Below are positions 17,785-27,059 of a DNA stretch of 55,455 bases, in pieces; the stretch's first letter is position 1; every line of letters begins with the position of its first letter. The translations under genes were made by a program, and so were the position numbers. The DNA is from Candidatus Aerophobus profundus SCGC AAA252-L23. Its GTDB lineage: Bacteria; Aerophobota; Aerophobia; Aerophobales; Aerophobaceae. The notes under the pieces are model-generated. The model saw only the letters and a list, made by a program, of their open reading frames with translations. It searched no databases and was not told the DNA's origin. The stretch is taken from NCBI GenBank assembly GCA_000402295.1, contig AQRW01000190.1, forward strand, positions 1 to 55,455. The letters are read 5' to 3'.

Positions 17785-19002
17785 ATGCTGGAGGGTGAGA
17801 CTATTCTGTGTTTATCTCCGAGTTCCTGGTTTTCACTGTGGCGCAACCGCCAACAAATCATGTCAAGATTAGCGAGACGGAATGTGGTTTTATTTGTTGA
17901 ACCACAACGTAATCCGCAGTATAGTTTTCTTGTTAACCTCAAGTGCAAGGCCTGCAATTTCCGCCGTGTTCATGTGAAACAGGTGGATCGGCGGCTCTAT
18001 GTGGTCGATGTTCCTCCTGCGCTGCCTTTCAGCGCAACGTTATCGGGGTGGATCGGTCCGTGGTTGCCTAAGCAGGTCAGTCGAGTGAATAATGCCGTAT
18101 TGTTGAGGTCAGTATCCCAGGCCATCAGGTATGTCGGTTGCGATAAGCCTATTCTTTGGCTTTATCTACCTTATCACGGTAGACTAGTCGGACATTTTGG
18201 TGAGAAGCTCGTGTGTTACCATATTTATGATGAACTTGCGGATTATCCTTCTAATAGAATTATCAAAACCTTCTTTGAGCATTGTGACCGAGAGCTTTGC
18301 AAAAAGGTCGATGTGATCTTTGCATCGTCGCTGGCTCAGACCTTGCGGCGCAGACTATTCAATCCACATACCTATTTTGTACCGAACGCTGCTGATTTCA
18401 CTCACTTTCAAAAAGCGCTCGATCCAAACTTGGAATTGCCCCTCAATGTCCGCGACATCCCGCAGCCCAGGATTGTCTACTGTGGATTTCTGGGTTTTCA
18501 AATAGATGTCGGCTTGCTTCTGAAAATCGCAACTGCCCAACGTGACTGGAGACTACTTCTCGTCGGCCCGGATCGACTAAAACACGACAAGGTCTACCAG
18601 ACATTGAGGCAATGCAAGAATGTGTATTTCTTAGGGGAGAAACCATTGCAAGAACTACCGGCTTATCTCAGGGCGTGCGATGTGGCGATTATGCCGTACG
18701 ACCTGAGTACACATGTGCTAACAAGTTATCCACTGAAGCTCCATGAGTACCTTGCAGCTGGCAAGCCTATTGTTTCGGTAAATATGCCGGAACTAGAGGC
18801 ATTTAAAGACGTGATCTACATCTCAAAAAGTGGGGGAGATTTCCTATCCAATATTGAATTGGCTTTAGAGGAGGACACACCCGAAAAAGTCCAAAAACGG
18901 GTTGAGGTGGCTCGAAGAAATACTTGGGATGACAGAGTGGAAGAAATGTCAAGGTTCATTATAAAAAGGCTTTCAGAAAAATCCTGTGGAATAGCTATCT
19001 GA
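17785..19002 (+). CDS. GT-B glycosyltransferase, paralogue of the next gene
   Basis: 405 residues from ATG 17785, after a 206-base spacer with no recognisable gene. FVEPQRNPQYSFL, LWLYLPYHGRLVGHF and LVCYHIYDELADYP belong to the TuaH-like GT4 group. The donor domain has RIVYCGFLGFQIDVGLLLKI, WRLLLVGPDR, KNVYFLGEKPLQELPAYLRA, CDVAIMPYDLSTHV and SYPLKLHEYLAAGKPIVSVN. It has the same length (405) and block order as the gene at 19008, so the pair arose by tandem duplication and divergence. Probably adds a sugar on the cytoplasmic side. Confidence 0.88.
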   Translation: MLEGETILCLSPSSWFSLWRNRQQIMSRLARRNVVLFVEPQRNPQYSFLVNLKCKACNFRRVHVKQVDRRLYVVDVPPALPFSATLSGWIGPWLPKQVSRVNNAVLLRSVSQAIRYVGCDKPILWLYLPYHGRLVGHFGEKLVCYHIYDELADYPSNRIIKTFFEHCDRELCKKVDVIFASSLAQTLRRRLFNPHTYFVPNAADFTHFQKALDPNLELPLNVRDIPQPRIVYCGFLGFQIDVGLLLKIATAQRDWRLLLVGPDRLKHDKVYQTLRQCKNVYFLGEKPLQELPAYLRACDVAIMPYDLSTHVLTSYPLKLHEYLAAGKPIVSVNMPELEAFKDVIYISKSGGDFLSNIELALEEDTPEKVQKRVEVARRNTWDDRVEEMSRFIIKRLSEKSCGIAI

Positions 19003-19007
19003 AATCT

Positions 19008-20225
19008 ATGGGTGGAGAAACTTTTGATCTTATTGTCTACTTGGATGCTGACTGGGATACGCACGGGTCTCGTAATCGTCAGCATTTTCTGATTCGGGAA
19101 ATAGCTCATCAGGTTGAAGGTAAGGCAAAAGTCCTGGCTTTAGAAAGACCGATCTGTCCCATAACCGGTCCTTTCTTGCACCGCAGAAAATTCTTGAGTT
19201 GGGTGCCTTACCAAAGTGGGCTACGACAAGAAGGTACCGACTTATTTATCTATACGCCTTTCGTTCTATTGCATAATGTGCTGGCCAGCTTCGTTCCTGG
19301 ACTGACTGGCATAAACCGGAAACTTCTCAAATGGCAGATCGATTCCTTATTGCGGCGATTGGAATTCAAGCGAGATAATCTGATTGCCTGGATACACCAC
19401 CCCTACCAGTTGGAGGACGTCGGGTTGGTAAGAGAAAAGTTCTTGGTTTACGATTGCTACGATGATTACTTTAGTAATGTGGCTGGTCGACGGCTCATGG
19501 ACATGCGGAGGCGAGAAAAAGCCATCCTTGAATGTGCTAATATGGTGTTCGTGGCCTCACAAGAACTCCTCAAGAGGATGAGTGCCATGACAAAACAGAT
19601 ATTCTTATTGCCCAACGGAGCAGACGCCCGACTTTTTCATGAAGGTACGGACCCGGAAATCGCAGCTCCGGGTGAGATAGCCTCGTTGCCCCATCCAATC
19701 ATTGGTTTTGTAGGAAGAATAGCTCCGTGGCTAGATTTCAAGCTTCTTGCTGGGCTGGTAAAGCTTCATTCTGAATGGAGCTTCGTTTTCATAGGGAAAT
19801 GTGATACCGATAGAAAACTATCTAAGTGTCCTGAATACCAATTTTTGAAGAAGACGACTAATGTATATTTCTTGGGACCAAAACCACATAGGGAACTACG
19901 GGCCTATTTAAAGAAATTTGATGTGGGCATTATTCCATACCTTTTAGATGGTCAGGTTCCCTCCTCCTCGCCGCTCAAGTTATATGAGTACATGGCTGCA
20001 GGAAAACCTGTCGTGTCGGTAGATATACCTCATGTTTCCCGCTTCCAACCTCTTGTTCGTATTGCGAGTGGTGTTAGTGAGTGGGAGAAAGCCATACAGG
20101 ATGCCTTGTCTGATAACGATAATCTTGCTGAACAAAGACTCCAGGTAGCACGTGAAAATTCCTGGTCTGTTCGGGCCAAAGATGTGTTATGCATTCTTAA
20201 AGGTTTTTTGGGCGGTAACCCTTAA
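19008..20225 (+). CDS. GT-B glycosyltransferase, paralogue of the previous gene
   Basis: 405 residues from ATG 19008, five bases after the upstream stop. Matching blocks: LIAWIHHPYQLEDVG, FLVYDCYDDYFSNV, HPIIGFVGRIAPWLDFKLL, NVYFLGPKPHRELRAYLKKF, DVGIIPYLLDGQVPSSSPLK and YEYMAAGKPVVSVDIP. These parallel the preceding protein block for block, though most residues differ. The acidic DCYDDY segment corresponds to the YDELADY segment upstream. Two related transferases in series suggest two similar linkages in the repeat unit. Confidence 0.88.
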   Translation: MGGETFDLIVYLDADWDTHGSRNRQHFLIREIAHQVEGKAKVLALERPICPITGPFLHRRKFLSWVPYQSGLRQEGTDLFIYTPFVLLHNVLASFVPGLTGINRKLLKWQIDSLLRRLEFKRDNLIAWIHHPYQLEDVGLVREKFLVYDCYDDYFSNVAGRRLMDMRRREKAILECANMVFVASQELLKRMSAMTKQIFLLPNGADARLFHEGTDPEIAAPGEIASLPHPIIGFVGRIAPWLDFKLLAGLVKLHSEWSFVFIGKCDTDRKLSKCPEYQFLKKTTNVYFLGPKPHRELRAYLKKFDVGIIPYLLDGQVPSSSPLKLYEYMAAGKPVVSVDIPHVSRFQPLVRIASGVSEWEKAIQDALSDNDNLAEQRLQVARENSWSVRAKDVLCILKGFLGGNP

Positions 20226-20230
20226 GATCT

Positions 20231-21217
20231 ATGAAGATTCTTTTTGTTCACCAGGGATTAATTTCATTTATTGCGAAAGACCTTGGGACACTACGCTTAA
20301 AACATGACGTAAAAGAGATTTGTTTTAGAGGCATTAAGGATATTCCTGCTGTCTGGGAAGGCACCGCTTGGTGCGATGTCACGTTTTCGTGGTTTGGTAA
20401 GTTGCATGCTTTCTTTACTGTCCTTTTCTCGAAGTTGCTGAGTAAAAAAACTATTGTCGTGGCTGGTGGTGATGACGTGGCTTACGATCCGGAAATAAAC
20501 TATGGTCTGTACTGCTCATGGTGGAAGAAGTGGTGTTCTTTATTCGTTTTTCGGTATGCTGATCTTATCCTGAATGTTTCGGAATTCAATCGAGGGGAAA
20601 CAATTAGGAATGCAGGGGTTGATTCGAATAAGGTGAAATTGCTCTATCACGGGTTTGATGATCAAAAGTGGCGAAAGATGGATGGGATATCGAAAGAATG
20701 CCTGGTTCTCACGGTAGGAAGGGTTACGGACGAGACCTTTCGTAAGAAAGGTCTCGAATTGTTCGTCCGCAGCGCGGCGTACTTGCCAGATGTACCATAT
20801 ATCTTAGTTGGCCCCTGGGAAGATAGGGCAATTGATAGACTGAAAGTCATTACTCCGTCCAATGTCGTCTTCGCCGGGGGTAGGTATGGTGAAAACTTGG
20901 TACAGATGTACAGCCGAGCGAAGGTGTATGTGCAGGTGTCGCGTCACGAAAGTTTCGGCTGTTCTCTGGCTGAAGCCATGCTTTGTGAGTGCATTCCGGT
21001 GGTATCCAGCCGAGCAGCAATTCCAGAAGTAGTAGGAGATTGTGGGTTTTATGTCGATACGTTGGAACCAGAGGCGATAAGTCAAAAAATCAAGGAGGCT
21101 CTGGATGCGCCAATTGAACTGGGCAAGAAGGCTCGGGAGAGAATCATCACTCATTTTCCCTTGGAGAGACGGAGAAAGGCGTTACTCGAGTTACTAGGCC
21201 TGATCGCGAAATCATGA
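20231..21217 (+). CDS. GT4 family glycosyltransferase
   Basis: 328 residues, on the short side for GT4, from ATG 20231. MKILFVHQGLISFIAKD starts the acceptor domain; TIVVAGGDDVAYDPEINYG and ADLILNVSEFNRGETIRNAG follow. The donor domain shows LTVGRVTDETFRKKGLELF, YILVGPWEDRAIDRL, NVVFAGGRYGENLVQMYSRA and SRHESFGCSLAEAMLCECIP, an EX7E motif beginning at HESFG. No membrane segment. The next gene starts inside its stop (ATGA at 21214). Confidence 0.9.
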   Translation: MKILFVHQGLISFIAKDLGTLRLKHDVKEICFRGIKDIPAVWEGTAWCDVTFSWFGKLHAFFTVLFSKLLSKKTIVVAGGDDVAYDPEINYGLYCSWWKKWCSLFVFRYADLILNVSEFNRGETIRNAGVDSNKVKLLYHGFDDQKWRKMDGISKECLVLTVGRVTDETFRKKGLELFVRSAAYLPDVPYILVGPWEDRAIDRLKVITPSNVVFAGGRYGENLVQMYSRAKVYVQVSRHESFGCSLAEAMLCECIPVVSSRAAIPEVVGDCGFYVDTLEPEAISQKIKEALDAPIELGKKARERIITHFPLERRRKALLELLGLIAKS

Positions 21218-22101
21218 TACCGAAAGCAACAAGAACCATGAGCAAGCATAGGTGTAGCCTTTGTGGCAGGCCAACGACTCGGTTGGGTACAAGTTCCTTT
21301 TATACTGCTAAAGGAGTCATAGAAACCGAAGTTTATCATTGTTGGCGATGTAACCTAGCTTTCAGAAACTTAAACTACGGCAACAAACAGGTGCAAAGCC
21401 ATTTTTACGTGGCCTCCTACGCTAACATAGACGGAGAGAGGAAATGGCTTGACCAACGAGGGGCATTCTATTCCTCTTGCCAAGAACTCCTTAGTAAATA
21501 CTTGGATGACCCTATGGTCAAACTTTTGGATGTGGGTTGTGGTTTGGGGCATTTCCTGGACGTATGCTGGGCGAAAGGTTGGCAGGTGAAAAGGATCGAG
21601 CTAAATGAGGAGCTTGTAGAATGGCATCGGAAAACCAAGCCATATCCTGTTGAGAGTGTAGATATCCTATATCTCGCTGAGGAAGAAGCGTATGATACGG
21701 TAACATTCATTGATAGTTTATACTATTGCGAAGATGTTTTCTCGGCACTTTGCAAGGCCAGGGGTTTACTCCGGCGCGGCGGTATTTTGTTCCTAAGGGT
21801 TGGCAACGGGAATATTTGGCGTGTGCTCTATTGGCTATCGCAGAGGATTCTTGGGAGAAACTCCAAGATTCCCTATATTATTGACGGAGATGCGAAGTGG
21901 GGTTTTTCAAAGAGAAGCATAAAAAAGTTACTCGCAAGATGTAGTTTTAAAATCATTTACCTTGGGGGAATGGAGAAAAGTAAGATCACAGGACAACTAG
22001 ATAAATACCTGTTTTATAAGATTACTCAAATCATAGAGAAGATGAGCTTTGGCCTGATTTCTCTTACCCCAGGATTAATTATAATAGCAAAAAAACAATG
22101 A
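21214..22101 (+). CDS. Zinc-ribbon plus SAM-methyltransferase protein
   Basis: 295 residues from ATG 21214 (ATGA overlap); ATG 21238 is an alternative. The N-terminus holds CSLCGRP and CWRCNLAF, a CxxC...CxxC zinc ribbon. A Methyltransf_23-like domain follows: VKLLDVGCGLGHFLDVCWA, VKRIELNEELV, YDTVTFIDSLYYCEDVFSAL and RGGILFLRVGN. The same two-part design recurs at 25567. Such proteins modify sugars (C-methyltransferases share a similar N-terminal zinc site). Substrate unknown. The stop overlaps the next ATG at 22098. Confidence 0.85.
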   Translation: MIPKATRTMSKHRCSLCGRPTTRLGTSSFYTAKGVIETEVYHCWRCNLAFRNLNYGNKQVQSHFYVASYANIDGERKWLDQRGAFYSSCQELLSKYLDDPMVKLLDVGCGLGHFLDVCWAKGWQVKRIELNEELVEWHRKTKPYPVESVDILYLAEEEAYDTVTFIDSLYYCEDVFSALCKARGLLRRGGILFLRVGNGNIWRVLYWLSQRILGRNSKIPYIIDGDAKWGFSKRSIKKLLARCSFKIIYLGGMEKSKITGQLDKYLFYKITQIIEKMSFGLISLTPGLIIIAKKQ

Positions 22102-23249
22102 TGGAATTACTTTTCTGGCTATTTGTAGGAATTACTATTTACGTCTATTTTGGTTATCCGTTACTGTTAATCATAGTGGCTAAGATCAGTAACCAATCAG
22201 TAAGAAGAGCTAACATTACTCCGTCCGTGACTATGATTATTGCTGCTCATAACGAGGAAAAGTCAATTCATCGTAAGCTTCAAAATTCCCTAAATCTCGA
22301 TTATCCTAAGGATAAATTAGAAATCATAGTTGCCTCGGATGGCTCCACGGATAAGACAAACGTAATTGTTGGAAAGTTCAAAGACCAGAGAATTAGATTG
22401 GTCTATGACCCTATACAGAAAGGGAAATCCTCAATTCAAAAGAAAGCTGTGGAAAATGCTAATGGAGATGTTATAGTATTCACAGATGCACCTACGTTGC
22501 TGGATAGCAATGCTTTGTCAAAAATCGTTAGGCCCTTCTATGATAAAACGGTGGGATGCATCATGGGAAAAGCAAAGAATATAGATATATCTGAAACCTC
22601 TGTGTCCGAGGCTAATAATTTATATAATCTCTATGAGGAATTCCTCCAGAAGAAAGAGAGCCAAATTGGATCACTTGCAATGGGATCTGGCTGGCTGTTT
22701 GCTACCAGAAAAAACTTAATTGAGCCCTTAGACATCAATGTTGGAGATGATTTTGTTATTCCGTTGGGAGTTGTAGAAAAAGGATTCAAGGTTATTTATG
22801 AACGCAAGGCTATTTCATACGATAGGGGACACATTGAAACGAAAGCTATGTTTAGGGCAAAATACAGGGTTGTTACTAAAGACCTTAGAGGATTGTTTTC
22901 AAAAAAAGTGCTACTGAATCCAATACGGTTTCCTTTAGTTTCCTGGAGTCTAATCTCCCATAAGCTATTAAGGTGGCTCATTCCTTATTTTTTGATAGTA
23001 GTGCTCATTTCGAATTGTTTTCTGTTAAACATCATTTTTTACCAAATAACCTTTGCTCTTGAAGTCACTTTTTTGTTGTTATCCCTTGTCGGATGGATAT
23101 TACAAAATAAAGGAATAAAGGTTAAAGTCTTCTATATTCCTTTTTACTACTGCCTTGTCAATCTGGCGGCGCTAATTGGGGTAGCTGCTTCCTTTTTGGG
23201 CAAAAAAATGGGGCATTGGACACCCGACAGGTACACCTATTATGGGTAA
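22098..23249 (+). CDS. Membrane-bound processive-type family 2 glycosyltransferase
   Basis: 383 residues. An N-terminal membrane segment (LLFWLFVGITIYVYFGYPLL) is followed by VTMIIAAHNEEKSIHRKL, LEIIVASDGSTDKTN, DVIVFTDAPTLL (DxD position) and a VGDDFVIPLGVVEKGFK acceptor block. A downstream YRVVTKDLRGL segment is comparable to the QxxRW region of cellulose-synthase-like enzymes but lacks the full motif. Three C-terminal hydrophobic segments follow. The topology suits a polymerising or undecaprenyl-linked transferase at the inner membrane. It overlaps the ATP-grasp gene by eight bases. Confidence 0.9.
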   Translation: MMELLFWLFVGITIYVYFGYPLLLIIVAKISNQSVRRANITPSVTMIIAAHNEEKSIHRKLQNSLNLDYPKDKLEIIVASDGSTDKTNVIVGKFKDQRIRLVYDPIQKGKSSIQKKAVENANGDVIVFTDAPTLLDSNALSKIVRPFYDKTVGCIMGKAKNIDISETSVSEANNLYNLYEEFLQKKESQIGSLAMGSGWLFATRKNLIEPLDINVGDDFVIPLGVVEKGFKVIYERKAISYDRGHIETKAMFRAKYRVVTKDLRGLFSKKVLLNPIRFPLVSWSLISHKLLRWLIPYFLIVVLISNCFLLNIIFYQITFALEVTFLLLSLVGWILQNKGIKVKVFYIPFYYCLVNLAALIGVAASFLGKKMGHWTPDRYTYYG

Positions 23250-24414
23250 GGTATTTGTGACAGACGCCGCAGATAGGATTTCCCTTGCGATAACCAGATC
23301 CTTGGGACGAAAGGGGATCGAAGTGACTGTGGGGGACAGCAGGAGGGTTTGCCTTTCTCGTTTCTCAAAATACTGCAAGGGATCTGTTCTCTATCCCTCT
23401 CCTAAGAGATATCCCCGAGAATTCCTCGGTTGGTTGAGAAATCACTTGAGAGATAATAAATATAATGTCCTTATCCCGGTAGATGATATACCCCTATTGA
23501 TTATTTCTAAAAACAAAGAGGAGCTTTCTCAATTTTGCAAGATTCCGGTAGCTGATTTTGAAACTATAATGAAAGCACGCAACAAGAAAAGGACTATCGA
23601 AATTGCTATGAAACACAATATTCCTTGTCCTAAAACATATTTTGTTGAACACCTTCATGAACTGAGACAACTCTCGAAAAATATTGATTTTCCTGTTGTG
23701 ATAAAGCCGCAAGAAAGTTCAGGGGCAAGGGGGTTGACTTACGTCAGAAATAGCGAGGAATTGCTTCCGAAGTATCTTGCGATTCACAAGCACTATGAGT
23801 TACCCTTGATACAAGAGCTTATTCCACCTGGTGCTCCGAAATACTGCTTTTCAACCGTATTTGATGGAAAATCTGAGGCAACGGCTGTGTTTACACAGGT
23901 TGCCTTTAGATGGTTTGGTGGGGCAACTACATTCTCGCTAGGAGTTGAGAGCGGCTTTGCTTCGATCATTGAGAGGTTGAGTGTCAAATTGTTAAAGGTA
24001 ATTGAGTGGCGGGGCGTAGCAGAGGTAGAATTTCTGATTGACCCCCGTGATAATACACCGAAACTCTTGGAAGTGAACCCCCGTTTTTGGTCCTGGGTTC
24101 AACTTGCAGTATCCTCAGGTGTGGATTTCCCATATCTATTGTATAGAATGACCATGGAGGAAGAAGTAATGCCTATAACCCAATGTCAAACTGGGGTCAA
24201 ATTCAAGTGGCTACTTCCTGGCGACATATTGGTTTTATTGGGTCTTGGGAATAGATTTAGGGCTAATTTGGCGAATACTCATTGCAAGAAAACTGTTTAT
24301 GCTATACTTTCCAAGGATGATCCAAAACCAGCCTCTGTTTTTATAATAAGCATGATAACATCTCTCCTACAGAGGAAAATCACCTGTGGACAAGGTCAAA
24401 GAATATTGGGGTAA
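23242..24414 (+). CDS. ATP-grasp carboxylate-amine ligase
   Basis: 390 residues from ATG 23242. The N-terminal preATP-grasp part begins KVFVTDAADRISLAITRSLG. The ATP-binding domain contains FPVVIKPQESSGARGL, PLIQELIPPG, GVAEVEFLIDPRDNTPKLLE and VNPRFWSW (E...N Mg2+ ligands). The family joins a carboxylate to an amine via an acyl phosphate. In glycan loci such enzymes attach amino acids to uronic acids or amino sugars, a likely but unproven role. It reads in the same frame as the following deacetylase, separated only by TAATAA at 24412. Confidence 0.85.
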   Translation: MGKVFVTDAADRISLAITRSLGRKGIEVTVGDSRRVCLSRFSKYCKGSVLYPSPKRYPREFLGWLRNHLRDNKYNVLIPVDDIPLLIISKNKEELSQFCKIPVADFETIMKARNKKRTIEIAMKHNIPCPKTYFVEHLHELRQLSKNIDFPVVIKPQESSGARGLTYVRNSEELLPKYLAIHKHYELPLIQELIPPGAPKYCFSTVFDGKSEATAVFTQVAFRWFGGATTFSLGVESGFASIIERLSVKLLKVIEWRGVAEVEFLIDPRDNTPKLLEVNPRFWSWVQLAVSSGVDFPYLLYRMTMEEEVMPITQCQTGVKFKWLLPGDILVLLGLGNRFRANLANTHCKKTVYAILSKDDPKPASVFIISMITSLLQRKITCGQGQRILG

Positions 24415-24483
24415 TAAAGGCCTTGTTGGGGGTGGACCCCGCAGGATTTTTGGCTAGAAAGGTTAGAGATACTCAAAATTAAG

Positions 24484-25344
24484 CTGAAAACCTCACTTAT
24501 CAATATCCTCACCATTGATGTCGAGGATTGGTATGCGTCCAGTTTAGCTCTTCTTAACGGGCCAAACTCGGTATACGGGCAGCGGCCTGCTGGGAGTGTT
24601 GTAGGAAACGCGAGAAGAGTCCTCAAAATTCTGCAAGAATATAGTTGTGAGGCAACTTTTTTTGTGCTGGCGACGGTAGCAGAGCACTATCCGGACTTGG
24701 TTAGAGAAATTCATGATGCCGGTCACGAGATTGCTACCCACGGCTACGCTCATCGGCTGGTCTACCGAATGAGACCAGAAGAATTTGAGGAAGATCTGGT
24801 TAAGTCCCTGAAATTGATTGAGAATGTTATTGGGGAAAAGGTAGTTGGGCATCGGGCCGGATACTTCTCGATCACGAAACAGTCACTCTGGGCCCTGGAT
24901 ATTCTGGCCAAGCATGGCATCAAGTACGACTCGAGTATTTTTCCCATTCGCCGGAGACTTTATGGGATTCCTGACTTTCCCCGCTTTGTCTCTCAAGTAA
25001 GAAGTAAAGGGAGATACGGACTTCGGGAGGTTCCGCCCTCCACGGTTCGGATATGGGGTCAGAATGTTCCTATCGCCGGTGGCGGCTATCTTCGCGTTCT
25101 TCCGTATTGGGTAATCAAACAGGGAATCAGGAGGGTTAATGCCCAGGGACACCCCGCGGTGATCTACCTGCACCCTTATGAGCTTGATCCCCAGGATATT
25201 AAAGTGCCAGGCGTTTCGCTCGGGTGGGGAACACGGTTTACCCAGCTCAGTCAACGATTCAATCGCTCGACGTTTGAAGGGAAACTAAGAAAGCTTCTCC
25301 GGGACTTTAAATTTGGCTCGGTACGAGAGGTGCTGGATTTGTAG
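24484..25344 (+). CDS. Polysaccharide deacetylase (NodB/DUF3473 type) with no standard start codon
   Basis: Open from just after the ATP-grasp stop at 24414 to TAG 25344. NodB blocks are complete: LTIDVEDWY (24514-24540), HEIATHGYAHRL (metal His), GHRAGYFSI, ALDILAKHGIKYDSSIFP and YLHPYELDP. The C-terminal GWGTRFTQ...F region resembles DUF3473, seen in XrtA-locus deacetylases; no xrtA gene is in this window. The catalytic Asp motif lies upstream of every ATG/GTG/TTG in the frame, so the true start must be CTG 24484, ATT 24478 or ATA 24469, or the start has been lost. If made, it removes N- or O-acetyl groups from the glycan. A damaged 3' copy lies at 29087. Confidence 0.8.
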   Translation: MKTSLINILTIDVEDWYASSLALLNGPNSVYGQRPAGSVVGNARRVLKILQEYSCEATFFVLATVAEHYPDLVREIHDAGHEIATHGYAHRLVYRMRPEEFEEDLVKSLKLIENVIGEKVVGHRAGYFSITKQSLWALDILAKHGIKYDSSIFPIRRRLYGIPDFPRFVSQVRSKGRYGLREVPPSTVRIWGQNVPIAGGGYLRVLPYWVIKQGIRRVNAQGHPAVIYLHPYELDPQDIKVPGVSLGWGTRFTQLSQRFNRSTFEGKLRKLLRDFKFGSVREVLDL

Positions 25345-25373
25345 TTAGTGAGTCATAAGGAAGAAAGGATATT

Positions 25374-25500
25374 TGAAGCACTAATATGTAAGCGACCGCC
25401 GTCGGAGAGTTTTGAGGTCCTTGCGTCATTGAGTCAAAAGCAATAAAAACCGAGATTGCCACGTCGCTTACGTTCCTCGCAATGACATCGGGCATGTCTA
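25374..25500. repeat. Dispersed intergenic repeat with Cys-rich-like palindrome GATTGCCACG...CTCGCAATGAC
   Basis: GAAGCACTAATAT at 25374 and a GAGATTGCCACGTCGC ... CCTCGCAATGACA block at 25450-25487. Related copies follow other genes at 29478-29655, 45692-45850 and 47010-47042, and nested at 52072-52159. The ends of the block are complementary enough to fold. Non-coding and REP-like. The gap 25345-25566 holds no gene. Confidence 0.7.
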
Positions 25501-25566
25501 TCTCTCTCTGGATGACAGTGAGGGCGGAGTGGGAATGCCGAGGAGACAAGATTTTGAAAATGAGGA

Positions 25567-26481
25567 ATGAAGCTTAGACAAATAACATGTGACATCTGTG
25601 GAAGTGGTAATGTGGAGGTTGTGGGTAAACCGCCAGTCGAAGAAAGACTCAGAACGAGATTTCCCCAATTGAGTGAAACCTCGGTGGTCCGGTGTACCAA
25701 CTGTTGCTTCTACTTTGTCAGCCCAACGCCTTTCTTTAGCAAAAGCGAATTAAAGTTCATTTACGACCAGACCTATTTCAAAGCATCGGTCATGACTGAC
25801 TGGTGGAGAAAAAGGAGAGTCAGGGACAGAATTTGTCGGTTAGACGCTATCGAGCAAATGAGCTCACCGCAAGTGAGAAAGCTTTTGGATGTTGGTTGTG
25901 GGGAGGGCTGGGTTTTGTGGGAAGGCCAGAGGCGAGGATGGGAGGTGTGGGGTGTAGATGTATCAAATAATCTGGCGGATCCTCTAAAAAGTAAGTTTGG
26001 TGAAAGACTGGTCATTGGAAGGCTGCCAGAAGTGGGGTTTGCATCTGAATCCTTCGACGCGATCTATATGGATTCAGTTTTGGAACATGTTCCGTCCCCT
26101 ACCTCCATGATGAGGGAGTGTTACCGGATACTCCGTAGGGGGGGGTGCCTCTATGTTGGAGTTCCTAACGAAGACAGCCTGATGAACGAGGTGAAAAGGT
26201 TACTTTGCAGTGCAAAAGGATATGGGGCGTCGTCACGGTTGAATCCATTCAGGAACCCTTACCACATTGCTGGATTCAATAGAGGTTGCTTTACGAAAAT
26301 GGCTGAAAAACTGGGCTTCCGGGTTGAGAAAATTAGAATTTTCGGCGGACATTATGAGTTTTTGAAGTATAGGTCAGGTTGGACAGTTTTTGGCAAGTTG
26401 TTGTTTCATTCTACCGTACACGCGGTGGGCCTGTTGTTTGGGAAAGGGTTTTACATTCAGGCCTGGCTGATAAAGGAATGA
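25567..26481 (+). CDS. Zinc-ribbon plus SAM-methyltransferase protein
   Basis: 304 residues from ATG 25567. CDICGSG and CTNCCFYF form the N-terminal CxxC pair. KLLDVGCGEGWVLWEGQRRG is motif I, then WGVDVSNN, FDAIYMDSVLEHVPSP and RILRRGGCLYVGVPNEDS. Same architecture as the gene at 21214. It stands alone, 220 bases after the deacetylase, and ends the + strand glycan block. The deacetylase end and the TIGR04255 relic on either side of it are duplicated at 29.1-30.1 kb without this gene, so it lies in only one of the two segment copies. Confidence 0.85.
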   Translation: MKLRQITCDICGSGNVEVVGKPPVEERLRTRFPQLSETSVVRCTNCCFYFVSPTPFFSKSELKFIYDQTYFKASVMTDWWRKRRVRDRICRLDAIEQMSSPQVRKLLDVGCGEGWVLWEGQRRGWEVWGVDVSNNLADPLKSKFGERLVIGRLPEVGFASESFDAIYMDSVLEHVPSPTSMMRECYRILRRGGCLYVGVPNEDSLMNEVKRLLCSAKGYGASSRLNPFRNPYHIAGFNRGCFTKMAEKLGFRVEKIRIFGGHYEFLKYRSGWTVFGKLLFHSTVHAVGLLFGKGFYIQAWLIKE

Positions 26482-26652
26482 TCTAACGTTAACAAATATG
26501 GTTGTGAGACCTACTCTCACAGTCTCTCTCCGCGATGGTTCCGATAAGAATTCTTATGTTAACCAAGCATACCTCTAATCCGCTCCAGATAAGACTTTCA
26601 TTTTGACTGTTTTTGTACATCTACAAATCCACATGGGAAGAAGTTTTATGAT

Positions 26653-26820
26653 ATGTCTGAAAAAGCGATGAGTAGGCTATACAAGAATCCCCCGTTAATA
26701 GAGGCTGTATTCGAAATACGGTTTCCTGCTGAGTTGTTCATTGAGTGCCAAATAGATAGGTTCTACAAAAGAATTAGAAACGACTATCCTTAGATATTTG
26801 TCCCCATAATTGTCGGGAAA
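26653..26820 (+). pseudogene. TIGR04255 family N-terminal relic, copy A
   Basis: ATG 26653; the frame reads SRLYKNPPLIEAVFEIRFP, the N-terminal signature of TIGR04255 proteins (usually about 260 residues). It meets TAG at 26791-26793 and loses similarity by about 26820, where the opposite-strand hicA begins. The 170 bases upstream (26484-26652) are non-coding but match 29668-29780. The family function is unknown. Confidence 0.75.
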
Positions 26821-26822
26821 CC

Positions 26823-27059
26823 TCACAGTTCCTGCCATTTTTCCCGTGAGATGCCTATTTCCTTGATGATCTGTCGGACGAGACCTATGCTTATGTCTTT
26901 GCCTTTGTGGATGGGAAAAGGGATGATTCTTTTTTCCTCGAGATGAACCATTCTCACATGTTTTCCACCCGGTATGGGACCGACAAACCCAAGTTTTCTC
27001 AGCTTTCGGATTACCTCCGCGGGTTTAAGGGGTCGAAGTGGAGACATCTCTTTCCTCAA
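26823..27059 (-). CDS. hicA: HicA-family mRNA interferase toxin
   Basis: 78 residues. KPAEVIRKLRKLGFVGPIPG then GGKHVRMVHLE gives the double-stranded-RNA-binding-like HicA fold with its catalytic His in GGKHVRM. IIPFPIHKGKDISIGLVRQI and KEIGISREKW are standard HicA C-terminal blocks. It follows hicB and overlaps its end by 35 bases, giving the antitoxin-first order. HicA cleaves mRNA when freed from HicB. Confidence 0.9.
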   Translation of the reverse strand: MRKEMSPLRPLKPAEVIRKLRKLGFVGPIPGGKHVRMVHLEEKRIIPFPIHKGKDISIGLVRQIIKEIGISREKWQEL

